A stretch of DNA of 64,000 nucleotides from Chalciporus piperatus (taxonomy: Eukaryota; Basidiomycota; Agaricomycetes; Boletales; Boletaceae): the NCBI GenBank assembly GCA_038093975.1, contig JBBPTG010000029.1:124001-188000 (forward strand). The letters are read 5' to 3'. This document shows positions 10,593 through 21,263 of this stretch, piece by piece; the stretch's first letter is position 1; each line of letters starts with the position of its first letter. The position numbers were made by a program, and so were the translations under genes. Below the pieces are notes generated by a model, which was not told the origin of the DNA, searched no databases, and saw only the letters and a program-made list of their open reading frames with translations.

Positions 10593-13500
10593 ATGGAATC
10601 TAGGTATGTTTACAACTAGCCTGACTTGAGGACGGAGACGTATTTCGCTTCTAGACGTCAACAGCTGCTTCAAGACCCAAACCTCTTTCCAGAATTCTAT
10701 AAGCCTGGCCAGAAACGGCCAGTTTCGAGTGTCATCGTTCGTACACACCTTTTTATATCTGTTTCTCAAAGCTCAATCGAACCAGTCTCTATCCTCGAGC
10801 TCGACTTCGTCTGGAGCGACTGACCCGGCTTCCTTCCCACCTGCGGTCAAGAACAGTAGCAGGATTCGACCAATCCTCATCTCCTCTGATGAAGAGGGTG
10901 ATCCGTAAGTCTGTTGCTTGATTCTTTCAACGCTATGTATTCAACAACATTAGTCCGATCCACAGATCCTCCTCTGACGCCAAGGCACCTTTTAAGAGTC
11001 AAGTGCTGGCCACTCTTGACCGTGCCGAACCCGCAGTACCTCCGAAAAGGACGGTGGTTCCAGCTCCCATCGAGCTCCCGACAAACAAACGCGTTCCTGC
11101 CAATGCTGAAGGGCCGAAGTGGGAGACCTTCGATGAACCCGACGAACATGAACTCCACGATCCTCGCATGTCCGCCGCAGAAGCAGAGAAGGCACTCCGT
11201 GCGCTAGTCGAGGATACCGTAAATAGCCAGGAAGAAACAGAGATTGATATGAACGAAGCGATTGTGGACGGCTTTGTCGAAGGGATCGCGTTGTTGCCTC
11301 ACCAGGTCATTGGGCGGAACTGGATGCGCGAGCGGGAGACTGGTAAGAAGACGGGTGGTATATTGGCAGATGACATGGGGTGAGCTCGTACGTTTCGTCA
11401 AAAAAAAGTTATCTGATGGTATGCAGTCTTGGAAAAACCATCCAGACGCTCACCCGTATTGTCGATGGACGAGCCAAGAAGTCAGACAAGGCGGATGGAT
11501 GGGCTGCCAGTACACTGTAGGCACCGGCCGAAATTTTAACCTGGACAATGGTGTTGATTACACATTTACAGTGTCATATGCCCTGTTGCGCTGGTCTCGC
11601 AGTGGGCTTCTGAAATTGCCCGCATGGCTGTGGGGCTGAGAGTCATAGAGCATCACGGCCAAAGCCGTACGACCGACCCCTCAAAATTGGAACGAGTTCA
11701 TGTCGTCGTAACATCTTATTCCACTGTTGCATCGGAATATGCGACGTTTGCGCCAGAAGCCAAGGATGAGGGCAAGTCGAAATCGAAATCAAAGCTCATG
11801 GCCGCTGGGTCGGATTCGGATTCAGAAGAAGATTTCACAAGGAAGCTGGCTAGCAAAGCCCGGAGGCCTGGCAAGACGAAGGACGCCTTATTCCGTGTGA
11901 AATGGTTCCGTGTCGTACTCGGTATGGCGCTTCAGGAAAGCAACGTCGTCATCAGCTAAACACCTTTCGGGAACAGATGAGGCGCATAACATCAAGAACA
12001 GGAACACCAAAGCGGCTCTCGCCTGTTGCGCGTTGGAAAGCAAATTCAGATGGTGTCTTACTGGAACTCCTTTGTCAGCACTTTTACACCATATCGCATT
12101 TGCTTCCCTGAACATGATTATGTAGGCAAAACACTGTCGAAGAGCTTTACTCTTTGATCAAGTTTTTGCGAATTCGGCCTCTCAACGAGTGGCATACCTT
12201 CAATGAACAGATTGCGAAGCCCGTGAAGAGCGGACGTCCAAGCCGCGCACTAAAACGTTTGCATGTAAGTACACGATTCACCCTCGTACGTTTAGCTCAT
12301 ACGGACCCCGTACTAGGTTGTTCTGAAATCTGTCATGCTCCGTCGCACGAAGAATCAAATTCTGAACGGCAAACCTCTTCTTCAACTCCCCGATCGTAAC
12401 CTCGAGCTCGTCGAGTGTTCGTTCAATGCTACTGAAAAGGAGTTTTACAGGCTCCTGGAGAACAGGATGACCTCGGAAGTCAACAAACTTGTTCAGCAGG
12501 AGCATGTCAACTATACCCATGTTTTGGTCTTGTTGCTTCGCCTCCGCCAAGGTAAGCAGATTGCGAGGGTGCGACGTCCAATTAATTGACTAGATATGAA
12601 CGACAGCTTGCAACCATCCCTCATTGGTTTCCAAGGATTTCCGTGTCGACAAGGATGCTGCTGAACCAAAGGCCGCCAAAGACGACGCAGACGACGAGGA
12701 TGATCTTGCGGAGATGTTCGGACAAATGGGCATGTCTGGTGAGAAGAAATGTGAGCTATGTCAGACACCGTGAGTCGTTCGCCTATCCTCGTTGTCGCCC
12801 TTCTGATAGCTGTCCATTCATTACAGTCTGCCTGCTGGTGACAGCGGCTCGCACTGCAAAGGCTGTCAACATCTTGCTGAATCCGCGTCCTCGAACTCGG
12901 ACCTTCCCCCTGAATCTGCCAAGATCAATAAAATATTAGAGATCCTCAAGGATATCGATGAGCGTTCAGATGGTGTGGAAAAGACGATTATTTTCTCTCA
13001 GTTCACTTCTATGTTGAATTTGATCGAACCCTTTTTGGACGCCCGCGGCATCAAGCATGTCCGGTGTAAGTGACTCAATCATTTCCCCATTTCTGGCGTC
13101 CCTGTCTCGTCATCCTCCTCTCCGTCCAGCATGCGTTGTGTGGCGTGTACTGACGAAGATTCACTGAAACTTAGATGATGGTTCGATGCCCAAGGACAAA
13201 CGTGAAGCCAGCCTTGAGAAGATTCGGAGCAGCAAGAGCACACGTTGTATACTGATCTCGTTCAAAGCGGGAAGTACAGGTACATCACTTTTAAGTTTGA
13301 CTTTACCTTTGGCATTGGCTCCTGTCCCTTTGGATTCTATATCCTTTTATCCGCCTCCTTGAAATCTCTTCCGAGCTTCACTTTACATCACCCCACCATC
13401 ATTGTTCTGCCCCATTGGTCACCTGCGGGCCTTCTTGAAGTTTCCCGTCTATCTGAAACATAACTTCGTGTTGGGAATCAACATTCCCGCGAAGTCGCAA

Positions 13501-14355
13501 CACTTCTCGGGGAGTTCCGATTGCCACTTTCTTATCTTCATATTCCGTTTCTCCTGTGCACCTCCTGTGTGGCTCATCACTGATTGGATTCCAATTCATT
13601 CTCTCATTCACGGCTCCACGATCCGATCCATATGGTGCATGATGGTCTACGCCCATACCTTTTGTATTGTTCCTCGGTCGTGGTGGGGCTGCGGTGCTCT
13701 GGATTATGGTTATAGGCCTCAACCTGACCGCGTGTAACAACGTTATTCTCGTTGATATGTGGTGGAACCCTGCACTCGAGGTGAGTTCTTTGCCGTGTAT
13801 ATGAACTGTCATTCTATGAATTACTGATCGGGCATCATCCAATGTTTACGTTTGCGACTCCACATCTGCGGTGCCGTTCATTCCTCTTCTCCGTGTTGGT
13901 CAATCCGGTTCCTCTTGAAATCCTGCGCACGGAAACATCCTCGCTTCCCATCCCCCCGGTGTTTGAACGACTGTGACAATGAAACAATGTGACAATAGGA
14001 CCAAGCTTATGATCGTGCACATCGGTTTGGACAGACGCGGGACGTCCATATCTACAAACTCATGATACCCGATACGGTCGAGACACGGATCTTACAGGTA
14101 TGTGTGCCATATAGTGATTTTTTCCTTCCCCTATTTGCACCTTGTCGGTTTCCTTGTGCTGTTTGCTGTGTCGTGACCCGCATGTGACTGACGCCGAACG
14201 CGTTTTTCTTACAGCTTCAAGAGGTCAAGCGCGAGCTCGCCAAGGCGGCGTTGAGTGGTGACAAGCTCAAGAATATGAAACTCGGTTTGGACGACCTGCT
14301 CGCGCTCTTCAGAGGAGGTGGACGGGATGATGACGATGACGATGATGATGACTAG
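10593..14355 (+). CDS. SNF2-family DNA-dependent ATPase/helicase
   Basis: Fifteen exons give 780 aa: 10593-10603, 10655-10730, 10786-10904, 10966-11379, 11427-11516, 11572-11921, 11977-12073, 12126-12264, 12317-12551, 12607-12769, 12827-13065, 13175-13279, 13716-13780, 13999-14097, 14215-14355. All phases agree. Lobe 1 has Walker A (DDMGLGKTIQT, about 204-214), DEAH at 354-357 and LTGTPLQN. Lobe 2 has [53 protein letters not shown]. The family remodels chromatin or strips proteins from DNA in the nucleus. Between the lobes, C559/C562 and C575/C578 form a four-Cys knuckle where Rad5/Rad16/Uls1-type proteins carry a RING. It is closest in feel to the Rad16/Uls1 group; the subfamily is an inference. 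The C-terminus is an Asp run. The 10731 donor (GTCATC) is weak. Confidence 0.88.
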
Positions 14356-15559
14356 ACGAATGATTAATGATCTCTCTATATCTCTGTGTTCTGGAAATTG
14401 GAATACGCATGCTTGCTTTGTTGTGAAAATGGATACCAACGTTAATGCTAATCAGCATTGAATTGATTGAAGAGCACAGTGTGTCCAACTGAAATCATCA
14501 GGATGTCTCGCATGCAGTAACTCCACCACAGCACATGAACGACATGCCAATGGATCGCACACACCTAAAGACAAGGCGTTCCGTCGGCCCTGCGGAGCCG
14601 TCGAGTAAGCCAAGATGACTGTAGCTAGAACTTGCTTCGAAACAGGCAGGAGCCGGCGGCGAGGAAACTTGGAGCCGTACGATACGCATTCACCGATCCC
14701 AGGGCCCAAGATCTCTCCTGCAAGGTTTAATTTCCGAGGGGGGGGATCACAAAGATATTGCTGCGGCGAAACACGTTCCCGGTTCACGTATATATACACG
14801 GACCTTGTTATACGGGTCGTTTGTATTTTGTTGACATTGGATGACTGACACTTGCATTGATGGGCATGAGCTCCGTCGCTCTAGAAGAGTCCATGGTCGG
14901 AGTGCTATAACAGGCTATAACTTACTTTTATTATTATTTTCCGCTAATTGCAGAACCAGGACCATCATGATGTGCGTTGCGTTGGAGAGTCGAGGTGAGA
15001 TGTCAATGTGGAGAGATAGGTACATAGGTACATACCCCGTTCGCGAATCGAGATCCTAGCTTGGATCACTGACCCCCTGAGTCTTGAGGTACTTATGAGT
15101 GAGTGATGTGAGCCATCGCAAAGTGGCCCAACGAACAACTTGAAGATCATCCCGACAGCCTTGTGGCAGACTAACGACGTTTTTTAATAACACCCGAGTA
15201 AGTTTAGATCATGCTTCGTCTGATCATGATCACTGAATCCACGTTGGCGACATCCATGATGATGATCTGATCTCGACAGTTGTGTAAATGATGATCATGA
15301 ATCTGGGGGGCTCTCTTTTCTCCGATATCACAGAGTCAAGTGTGTCAACGTTTAAACCTTAAGTATGCATAAGTACCAACGGTCGAACGGTGGATCGACC
15401 CTCTAGCAAGTACTAGGAGGAAGCTCCGGCGCAGTCTTTTTTACCAACAATCCGATTACCTATACTAGCGTAAACCACCCGGGGTCAGTAACTCAGTGTC
15501 CCGACGATCCTAGATCTCATCCGAAAGGAAAACAGAACATAACTTAAGCGAACGAAAGC
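14356..15559. other. intergenic between convergent genes
   Basis: This holds the 3' ends of the SNF2 gene and the ArfGAP gene. Short palindromes built on TGATCATGA occur around 15210-15300. No gene is recognised. Confidence 0.4.
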
Positions 15560-17304
15560 TCAGAAAGTCCCCTGTCCAGCCCATCCACCGAACACGTTGG
15601 CCTGTCCCAGGGGTTGTTGGGGTTGCTGCTGGAATTGGTATTGTTGTTGCTGGGTCACGAACGGGGTAGGTTGGAAGGGAGCTTGTCCCATTGACTGCCC
15701 AGAGAACGGGTTCGTTGCGCCTGTTGCCATTGGCATCTGCGGGGATACCGCTGGGAAGAATGGATTCTGCGACATGGAGCTCGGGGAGGGGGCGAACGAC
15801 GCCCCAGGGGTCGTCGGGAAGGGTAGGGAGGGTGTGTGGGTCTGGGGGAAAGTGGGTTGGGACATTTGTTGTTGCATCATCATTCCCGTCGGGAAGGCCA
15901 TGACAGGCTGAGGTGCGGTCGCCATCCCATGTGACTGGGAGAAAGGGTTCGTGCTCGGGGAAAACGGCGTGCCATTCACGGGAGAGGGCAACATCTGAGC
16001 GTGATTAAACGGATTAGTGGATCCTACGTGAAGAGCTGGACTCGACAAGGGGGCTTGCGGCGCATAAGGAAATTGCTGGCCAGGAGTCATCAATAGCGGG
16101 CTAGCGACCATGGGCATGATGGATAAGTTTGTGAACGGGTTTGGAGGAATAGCGAGCGTGTGCTGTGGTTGAAGGGGTCGTGAAGGGAAAGTGGGTGTCA
16201 CTGAACCTGGAGGTTGGTACTGGAGCGGCAGAGAGGATAACTGTGAAGGTCCTTGCAGCGAAACAAGATCGTCCCATACTTGTCCCGAGGGTTTCTGCGA
16301 GGAGGGTTGTGTCGCAGAAGGTGGTGGAAGTGCGGGTGCCGCAGCTTGCTTTCCCGAGTTGGAAAAGGTCGGAAGCGGCTGTGAGGCTGAACGTGGGGGA
16401 GGGTGCGCGTTGTGAGAGGGTATCGTTCCGGAAGGGTATAGTCTCGCAGGCATATTCTGCGGAGTTTTAGGCGGAAGAGGTGGTCCAGGTGATGGATTTC
16501 GCGCAATTTGCGCGGGGTCGTTTTTCGGGGTCGAACGAGGCCGAGGATCGACGGGACGAGTCGGTGGAGCTGTAGCTTGTTGTGGGGCAGGCTTTCGCTC
16601 CACGAACCGTTTGAATTCATACTTTGCTGTAAAGAAGCTTTGTAAACACGGGGCAAGGTAGATAAGTGAGAGATCGCCTCCATACATCGGATGAACCTCT
16701 CTAGGTCCGAGTCACGTTCCGAGTCTATCATGTTCGTCGGTGGGGGGTGTCTAGTTTCGTTGGGGTTGTACAGTGCATTTGACTTGATGTTTCCCTTCTC
16801 TCTCATCACCTGCAGCACATTTGCGATTAGTCCATCGTTATGAAATGAAGGACCGGGAGGATGACCTCGACTTGTTCCTTGGTCCATTCATCGAGACTAA
16901 GGCTCTTGCTACGTACGGACGAGCATTAATAATAGTCCGCGGAACCGAAACCAACTGGAATGAAACGGACGTACACCTTCGTGATGTGCGTGCCGATTTT
17001 GCGATGAATGCTTGCACAGTTCACACTGCGCTCCTGTCAACGTCCGTGCGGCTGAACTTGAACGCGAAAACGAAGACGTACCATATAAATATTCCCAGAT
17101 TGTAAGAAGCCCAGCGTGGAGAACGTGCTTTACAGTCTGCACAGACATCTGTGGGAGGGAAGTACGGAGGACCGTCGGAGGTTAGGCTTGTAGGGTCCCA
17201 TGCGGTTTGACCAGAAGTACAGTACCGTTTCCTGGCTTCATGACAAGCTCCATGAGCGCGCGGTGATTGCGCTCGGACACGATCTTGCTGACGCTGGACG
17301 ACAT
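15560..17304 (-). CDS. ArfGAP domain protein (Age2/SMAP-like)
   Basis: Six exons read from 17304 down: 17226-17304, 17082-17148, 16975-17025, 16866-16908, 16686-16809 and 15560-16626, giving 476 aa with consistent phases. The N-terminus carries the ArfGAP zinc finger C29-x2-C32-x16-C49-x2-C52, followed by ASIHRKIGTHITK, which contains the catalytic arginine finger (R57). SLSLDEWTKEQVE and the segment ending SKYEFKRFVERK complete the domain by about residue 135. The rest is a long disordered Pro/Gln/Asn-rich tail with repeated NPF motifs (TNPF, QNPFF), which usually bind EH-domain endocytic proteins. The protein should stimulate GTP hydrolysis on Arf at Golgi/endosome membranes. The short finger plus NPF tail fits the Age2/SMAP group. 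It is divergently transcribed from the KPWE gene. Confidence 0.88.
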
Positions 17305-17448
17305 GGTTAGTTCGTTAGCTCCTACTAGGGTGTGATGATGGAAAGTGGCATTACATAATCTCTCCAACCACGACTTGTTGGGTGGGTACGAACTCGTTGT
17401 CATCCACACACCATTTTGAATTTGATTCAATACACAGCAAGATCAGGG
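17305..17448. promoter_or_regulatory. Short shared promoter region (ArfGAP / KPWE gene)
   Basis: Only 144 bp separate the two divergent start codons, so the promoters must overlap. No TATA box is evident in either direction. Confidence 0.5.
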
Positions 17449-18138
17449 ATGTCCACATCTCAAGCCCATGGCCCCTCACAGGCCGTTGCAGACAAGCAGA
17501 AACAGCGTGCTCTTGACCAATTTCACAGCTTCCTTTTCTCCGCTGATCAAGTCTTCCAGGTACGTCCGTCCATCCGATATTGCACCCTCGCGTCCGCAGC
17601 TCTGACGTTGCCTAGCAAGGTCTTTCTGGCATCCTCGCGCATGAATCAATGAACCACATCTCCGATAATGAAAGATCAGAACTTATTCAGAGAACGCAAG
17701 TCTTCTACTTCAACCGGTGAGTAACTCCGACGGGCCTCTTCTCGCACTGGATTCGGTCAACTCACTATTGATCCTACTTCGTGTAGTGCCACTGGTCACA
17801 ATTTAAGCCTCGAGGACGTCCAGACTCGCTACACCTCAGACTTGATCAGTAGTACCCCATCTCAAAACGGAAATGAACTCGATCGAACACCCTCGGGTGC
17901 TGAACACGGCGAAACGCGCACGTTGACTTTCCTCGAGTTGAAAAGTTTGATTGAGCAGGGAAAGACTGACAACATTCCGAATAACAGACATATTCCCGAC
18001 ACTCTCAACGTAAGTCCCATTTTGACAATCATCTCAACATACTTTTTTTCCGACTTTCCGAGCACCCAGGCCGATGCCCCTAGCGAGTCAAACGCACCGG
18101 TGAGAAAGAAGCCCTGGGAAGACGCAAGTCAATCGTGA
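17449..18138 (+). CDS. KPWE-domain protein, PEX39-like peroxin candidate
   Basis: Four exons, 17449-17559, 17616-17716, 17787-18009 and 18070-18138, give 167 aa. Residues 34-50 (LDQFHSFLFSADQVFQ) and a segment ending QRTQVFYFNR form an N-terminal helical part. Residues 119-145 contain FLELKSLIEQGK followed by IPNNRHIPDTLN. The C-terminus has RKKPWE (157-162). This pattern, an F-x-E-L-x-x-L-I-x-x-G-K segment followed by I-P and a terminal KPWE, is the KPWE domain known from Pex14-related proteins and from the recently described peroxin PEX39, which helps PEX7-dependent (PTS2) import. From the sequence I see the motif and the small size. The peroxisomal role is inferred from the family. The ATG at 17449 follows an upstream in-frame stretch without ATG. 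Confidence 0.75.
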
Positions 18139-18860
18139 TACAACAGGGTAGAGCGCTCCCTTGCTACAGATTCCTCACAATAATTACGTCAGTATCTTTA
18201 CCCTGATCGCTCAAACACCTTGCGTGGGTGAGAGCAGGTTGGCATTCCGCGCTGCTCTTAGCTGGCTTGCGATGAAGCATTCTAGGAGCTCGGCGGCGGC
18301 GGCTGCAGTAAGTCGATGGGCTTATTATTCACGGTTGCACTAGATTCTTGCCTCAGTTCCTCTGAAATGCAATATACGCTGGAATGCTGGCAAGTTTTCA
18401 ATGGGGCCGATACCGGTGCGACTTACGTACAACACAATCGTCGACGGAAGGCCGGTATGGACAACCGTGGGTTCGAACATCAGACATTTATCCGCAAGAG
18501 ACACCCTAGTTTGTCAACTCAATCAACGAGAGTTGTCAACACTTAATCAAGTCCTTCCTCGGTGAGTCATCGAAATTGTGATAACGTTTATGGGCTTAAC
18601 TTCATCGGCTGTTCTCCAGTTCTTGCGTTCTATAATTGCTAGGTTAGAAGCGTCGAAAGTCCGAGGTTGCCGTCGCAGAGAAGTACCATTTTGCTATCCT
18701 AAGCAGAGTGGACAAATCTACGTACCAAGGATAAGGAATACAGATCCATTACCATGCTACACGTTTCGCGGTGTCCAACATATACACAACATCTAACAAC
18801 TATGGTATCCAGGAGTCCAAGAGCGCACGTCAAACAAACATTCCCGATGATCTTCTTCGA
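18139..18860. other. intergenic, nothing recognised
   Basis: Convergent 3' flanks of the KPWE gene and the 134-aa gene. Short ORFs have no recognisable features. Confidence 0.35.
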
Positions 18861-19265
18861 CTACTTCTCGCCGAGCCGGTCCGATACCCACTGTGGCGTC
18901 ACCTGCTTATCGACGTGGTACCCCTCCACTTTGCGCAGCGCGAATATTCCCTCCATAACCCAATTGTGAGAGTTCCACGCGGAGTTCCCATGGACGACTG
19001 GGATCGAGGCGAGGGTGGAGTGTAGCTGGTGGAGCCTCTCGGAGTCCACCATGCCGACGGGTGTTTTGGACGCGTAGCCGTTCTCCCCCTCCTTTAGGGT
19101 GACCGACTGCGGGGCGTCAAGGCTATAGTCTGCGGCGGAACCCACGATCTGATAGATCAGCGAGTGGCCGGAGCCGGGTGAGAAAACCACCGCGATGGCC
19201 CATTTGGATTTTGAAGACGATGGTTGTTTGAAAGATGCGACGGAGAGTTCGTAGAAGGGAGGCAT
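18861..19265 (-). CDS. Small conserved fungal protein, 134 aa, unknown function
   Basis: A single uninterrupted ORF begins MPPFYELSVASFKQ and has a beta-rich body (WAIAVVFSPGSGHSLIYQIVG). It ends with NSHNWVMEGIFALRKVEGYHV. The pattern of an N-terminal strand, SLIYQ, a valine/proline turn (PVGMVDS) and WNSHNWVME recalls small single-domain proteins of Agaricomycetes, possibly those labelled DUF6914, though I could not check this. No signal peptide, metal site or membrane segment is visible. The intact frame, good start context and codon-like composition support a real gene. Confidence 0.65.
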   Translation of the reverse strand: MPPFYELSVASFKQPSSSKSKWAIAVVFSPGSGHSLIYQIVGSAADYSLDAPQSVTLKEGENGYASKTPVGMVDSERLHQLHSTLASIPVVHGNSAWNSHNWVMEGIFALRKVEGYHVDKQVTPQWVSDRLGEK

Positions 19266-21263
19266 CGTGATTGTGGTATGAGTAGAGTGATGATGTGGGT
19301 TATGGTACGTGGTGGTCGATGCAGGGTATAGTGACCGTAGAGTTAATGGGTGGTTATGCTACTGAGGACCGAGGAGGGGATGCTGGGAGTATTGGATGGA
19401 CGCAGTAATTCTGCGAGCCTTTTAAATTTCTATCGTCTGTGGGGGCGATGTGATGCCCGATGGAATCCATTGAAGCACTTATAGAACAGTCAAGTGAAAG
19501 GTAATTGAGCCATGCGGCGAACCCCTTCAAGAAAAATGGGATTGACATACAACCTGCAACATGCTACATAGCCAAACATGGCAGGTCGGACACAACACAA
19601 CTTAATCTATCCTGAAAAGTGCAAATTATAGATTTCCAGGGCCATGCAACACAGGTAGGTGCGAGCAGCGGAAGAGGAAGAACTTTACCAAGCACGCCCT
19701 TTCAATTAGAGTCAATCTCTGCCAGACTCACCCTTCCCCTCCGAAAGTGGGGCGCGGCCACCTCCAAGGGTTCAAAGCGAGCTAAGCCTTGAACGTTTGA
19801 CTTGTCTTCTTTTTCAAAATCGCGAAATAGCGGATCAATCTACGTTGCATGCTTGTGTTGACTCGACCTGCCGGAATTATACGTCTTGTCCATTCTAGAT
19901 TCTCTTGAAAAAGGGTGCGCGCCCGACTAATCACAAGGGACGGACCACCTTGTGTCGGCTTGCGGAGCGGCGTCTCACAAAGGTAACAAGCTCCCCATCA
20001 GACGTGCGCAGGTACTCGCGAGTCGCTAACCCGCCCTTGCAATTATTGCCGAACAAAGTAGCACATGCATTGTCATGCATTAACAACAAACGGGAATTGC
20101 TCTTCGCGCGGATGCGGCGAAGGGGGCTCAATTCGGACCTGACCCATTGACAGGCTTGGGGCGTGTGTGGGTTTCAGTATTAATAGACAGTGAGAGCGTC
20201 GGAGGGGAAGGAGGGACCATTCATTGAAGCACTCCACGGTGTCAGTGCCGCGGTCCATGGAGTCGACGGATTACTTGGTGCTGCTTCATGTCGATAGCAT
20301 CGTCTCGTTTTGCCTCGTGGGGGTCCTAATATCTCAAAAACGAGGTCAAACATGTCCTGCAATGCCGCGGTGTCTGTTTTCTGAAACCAGGTGCAAACGT
20401 AGGCGCTGAAAAGTTTCACTTTCTCATTTTCTGAGTTTCTCCTTCGCGGTTCGCTTGTCCGACGGGTCGACCCCAACTTGCTACTGGATAAAGTAAAATT
20501 GCCATCAGCTTTTGGTCACACATAATGACTCCTTTCATGATCAGACTTTCAGTTGACCGGTCCGATAAGTAAACTGGACCGTCCCAGATGTCACCCCGAA
20601 GGCGAGTCTATTAGGGTGCTTCCATCGCTACCAAGCGAACGGAGTACAGAGCGGGGGACAAACGCCCACAGTATTCCGAGTTTGTAGTGCTCCTGTGATG
20701 CCCGAGAGCCTAACAACAAATCGTTGATCTGAAAATGGAGTGATGCATCACCTAGTAGGCTATATATCATCATCGACCGTGGTTACCCGAGTCGTCGAGC
20801 ATATGGAAGGTTGACAGCGAACGACAAGGCATTGAGATGAGTACTGAATGGAGAATTGATTGCACCATCTCGATGTCATACGGGTCAAGGTTGTTCAAAG
20901 ATCGAGGTACTATTCAGTCGTGGTCCAGGCTCGGTACGCGCTCGGTGGCCTGCATCAACTTTTTGTAAGCGCTCATTGAGTGCTCAATGAGCTCGGCTGG
21001 ACCGCTTAGCTCGGTTTGGAGTCGCTTACAGTCTGCTTGGCCAATGAGAGCCTCCCAAAATGTGGTGGAATGAGTACGTTATTTTGACGCTTTGCAGATG
21101 TGAGGCTGAGGCTGTAGACCGGGCCAAAGCATTTGTTGGCCTCATCATCGTTTCCCACGGCGATTTCTTCATCCGCTGCTGACAGTTCGGCGCTATTGTA
21201 TGTGCTGAACATCGATATCGAAGAAACCAGAAAATGGGTTTATAACTCTTCATCTATCAAACA
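19266..21263. other. 2-kb intergenic region
   Basis: No convincing gene. A minus-strand ORF of 98 codons (20180-20476) has a protein-like middle (FSAYVCTWFQKTDTAALQD) but no family resemblance. It includes the palindrome at 20971-20992. Confidence 0.35.
20971..20992. repeat. 22-bp palindrome with 10-bp arms
   Basis: GCTCATTGAG and CTCAATGAGC are perfect inverted arms separated by TG. It lies about 270 bp upstream of the EST1/SMG7-like start. Confidence 0.6.

Noticed and set aside
18460..18490. tRNA-like GGGTTCGAAC (B-box-like) sequence
   Set aside because: No A box at the right distance and no cloverleaf. Other GTTCGA occurrences in the window also lack tRNA folds.
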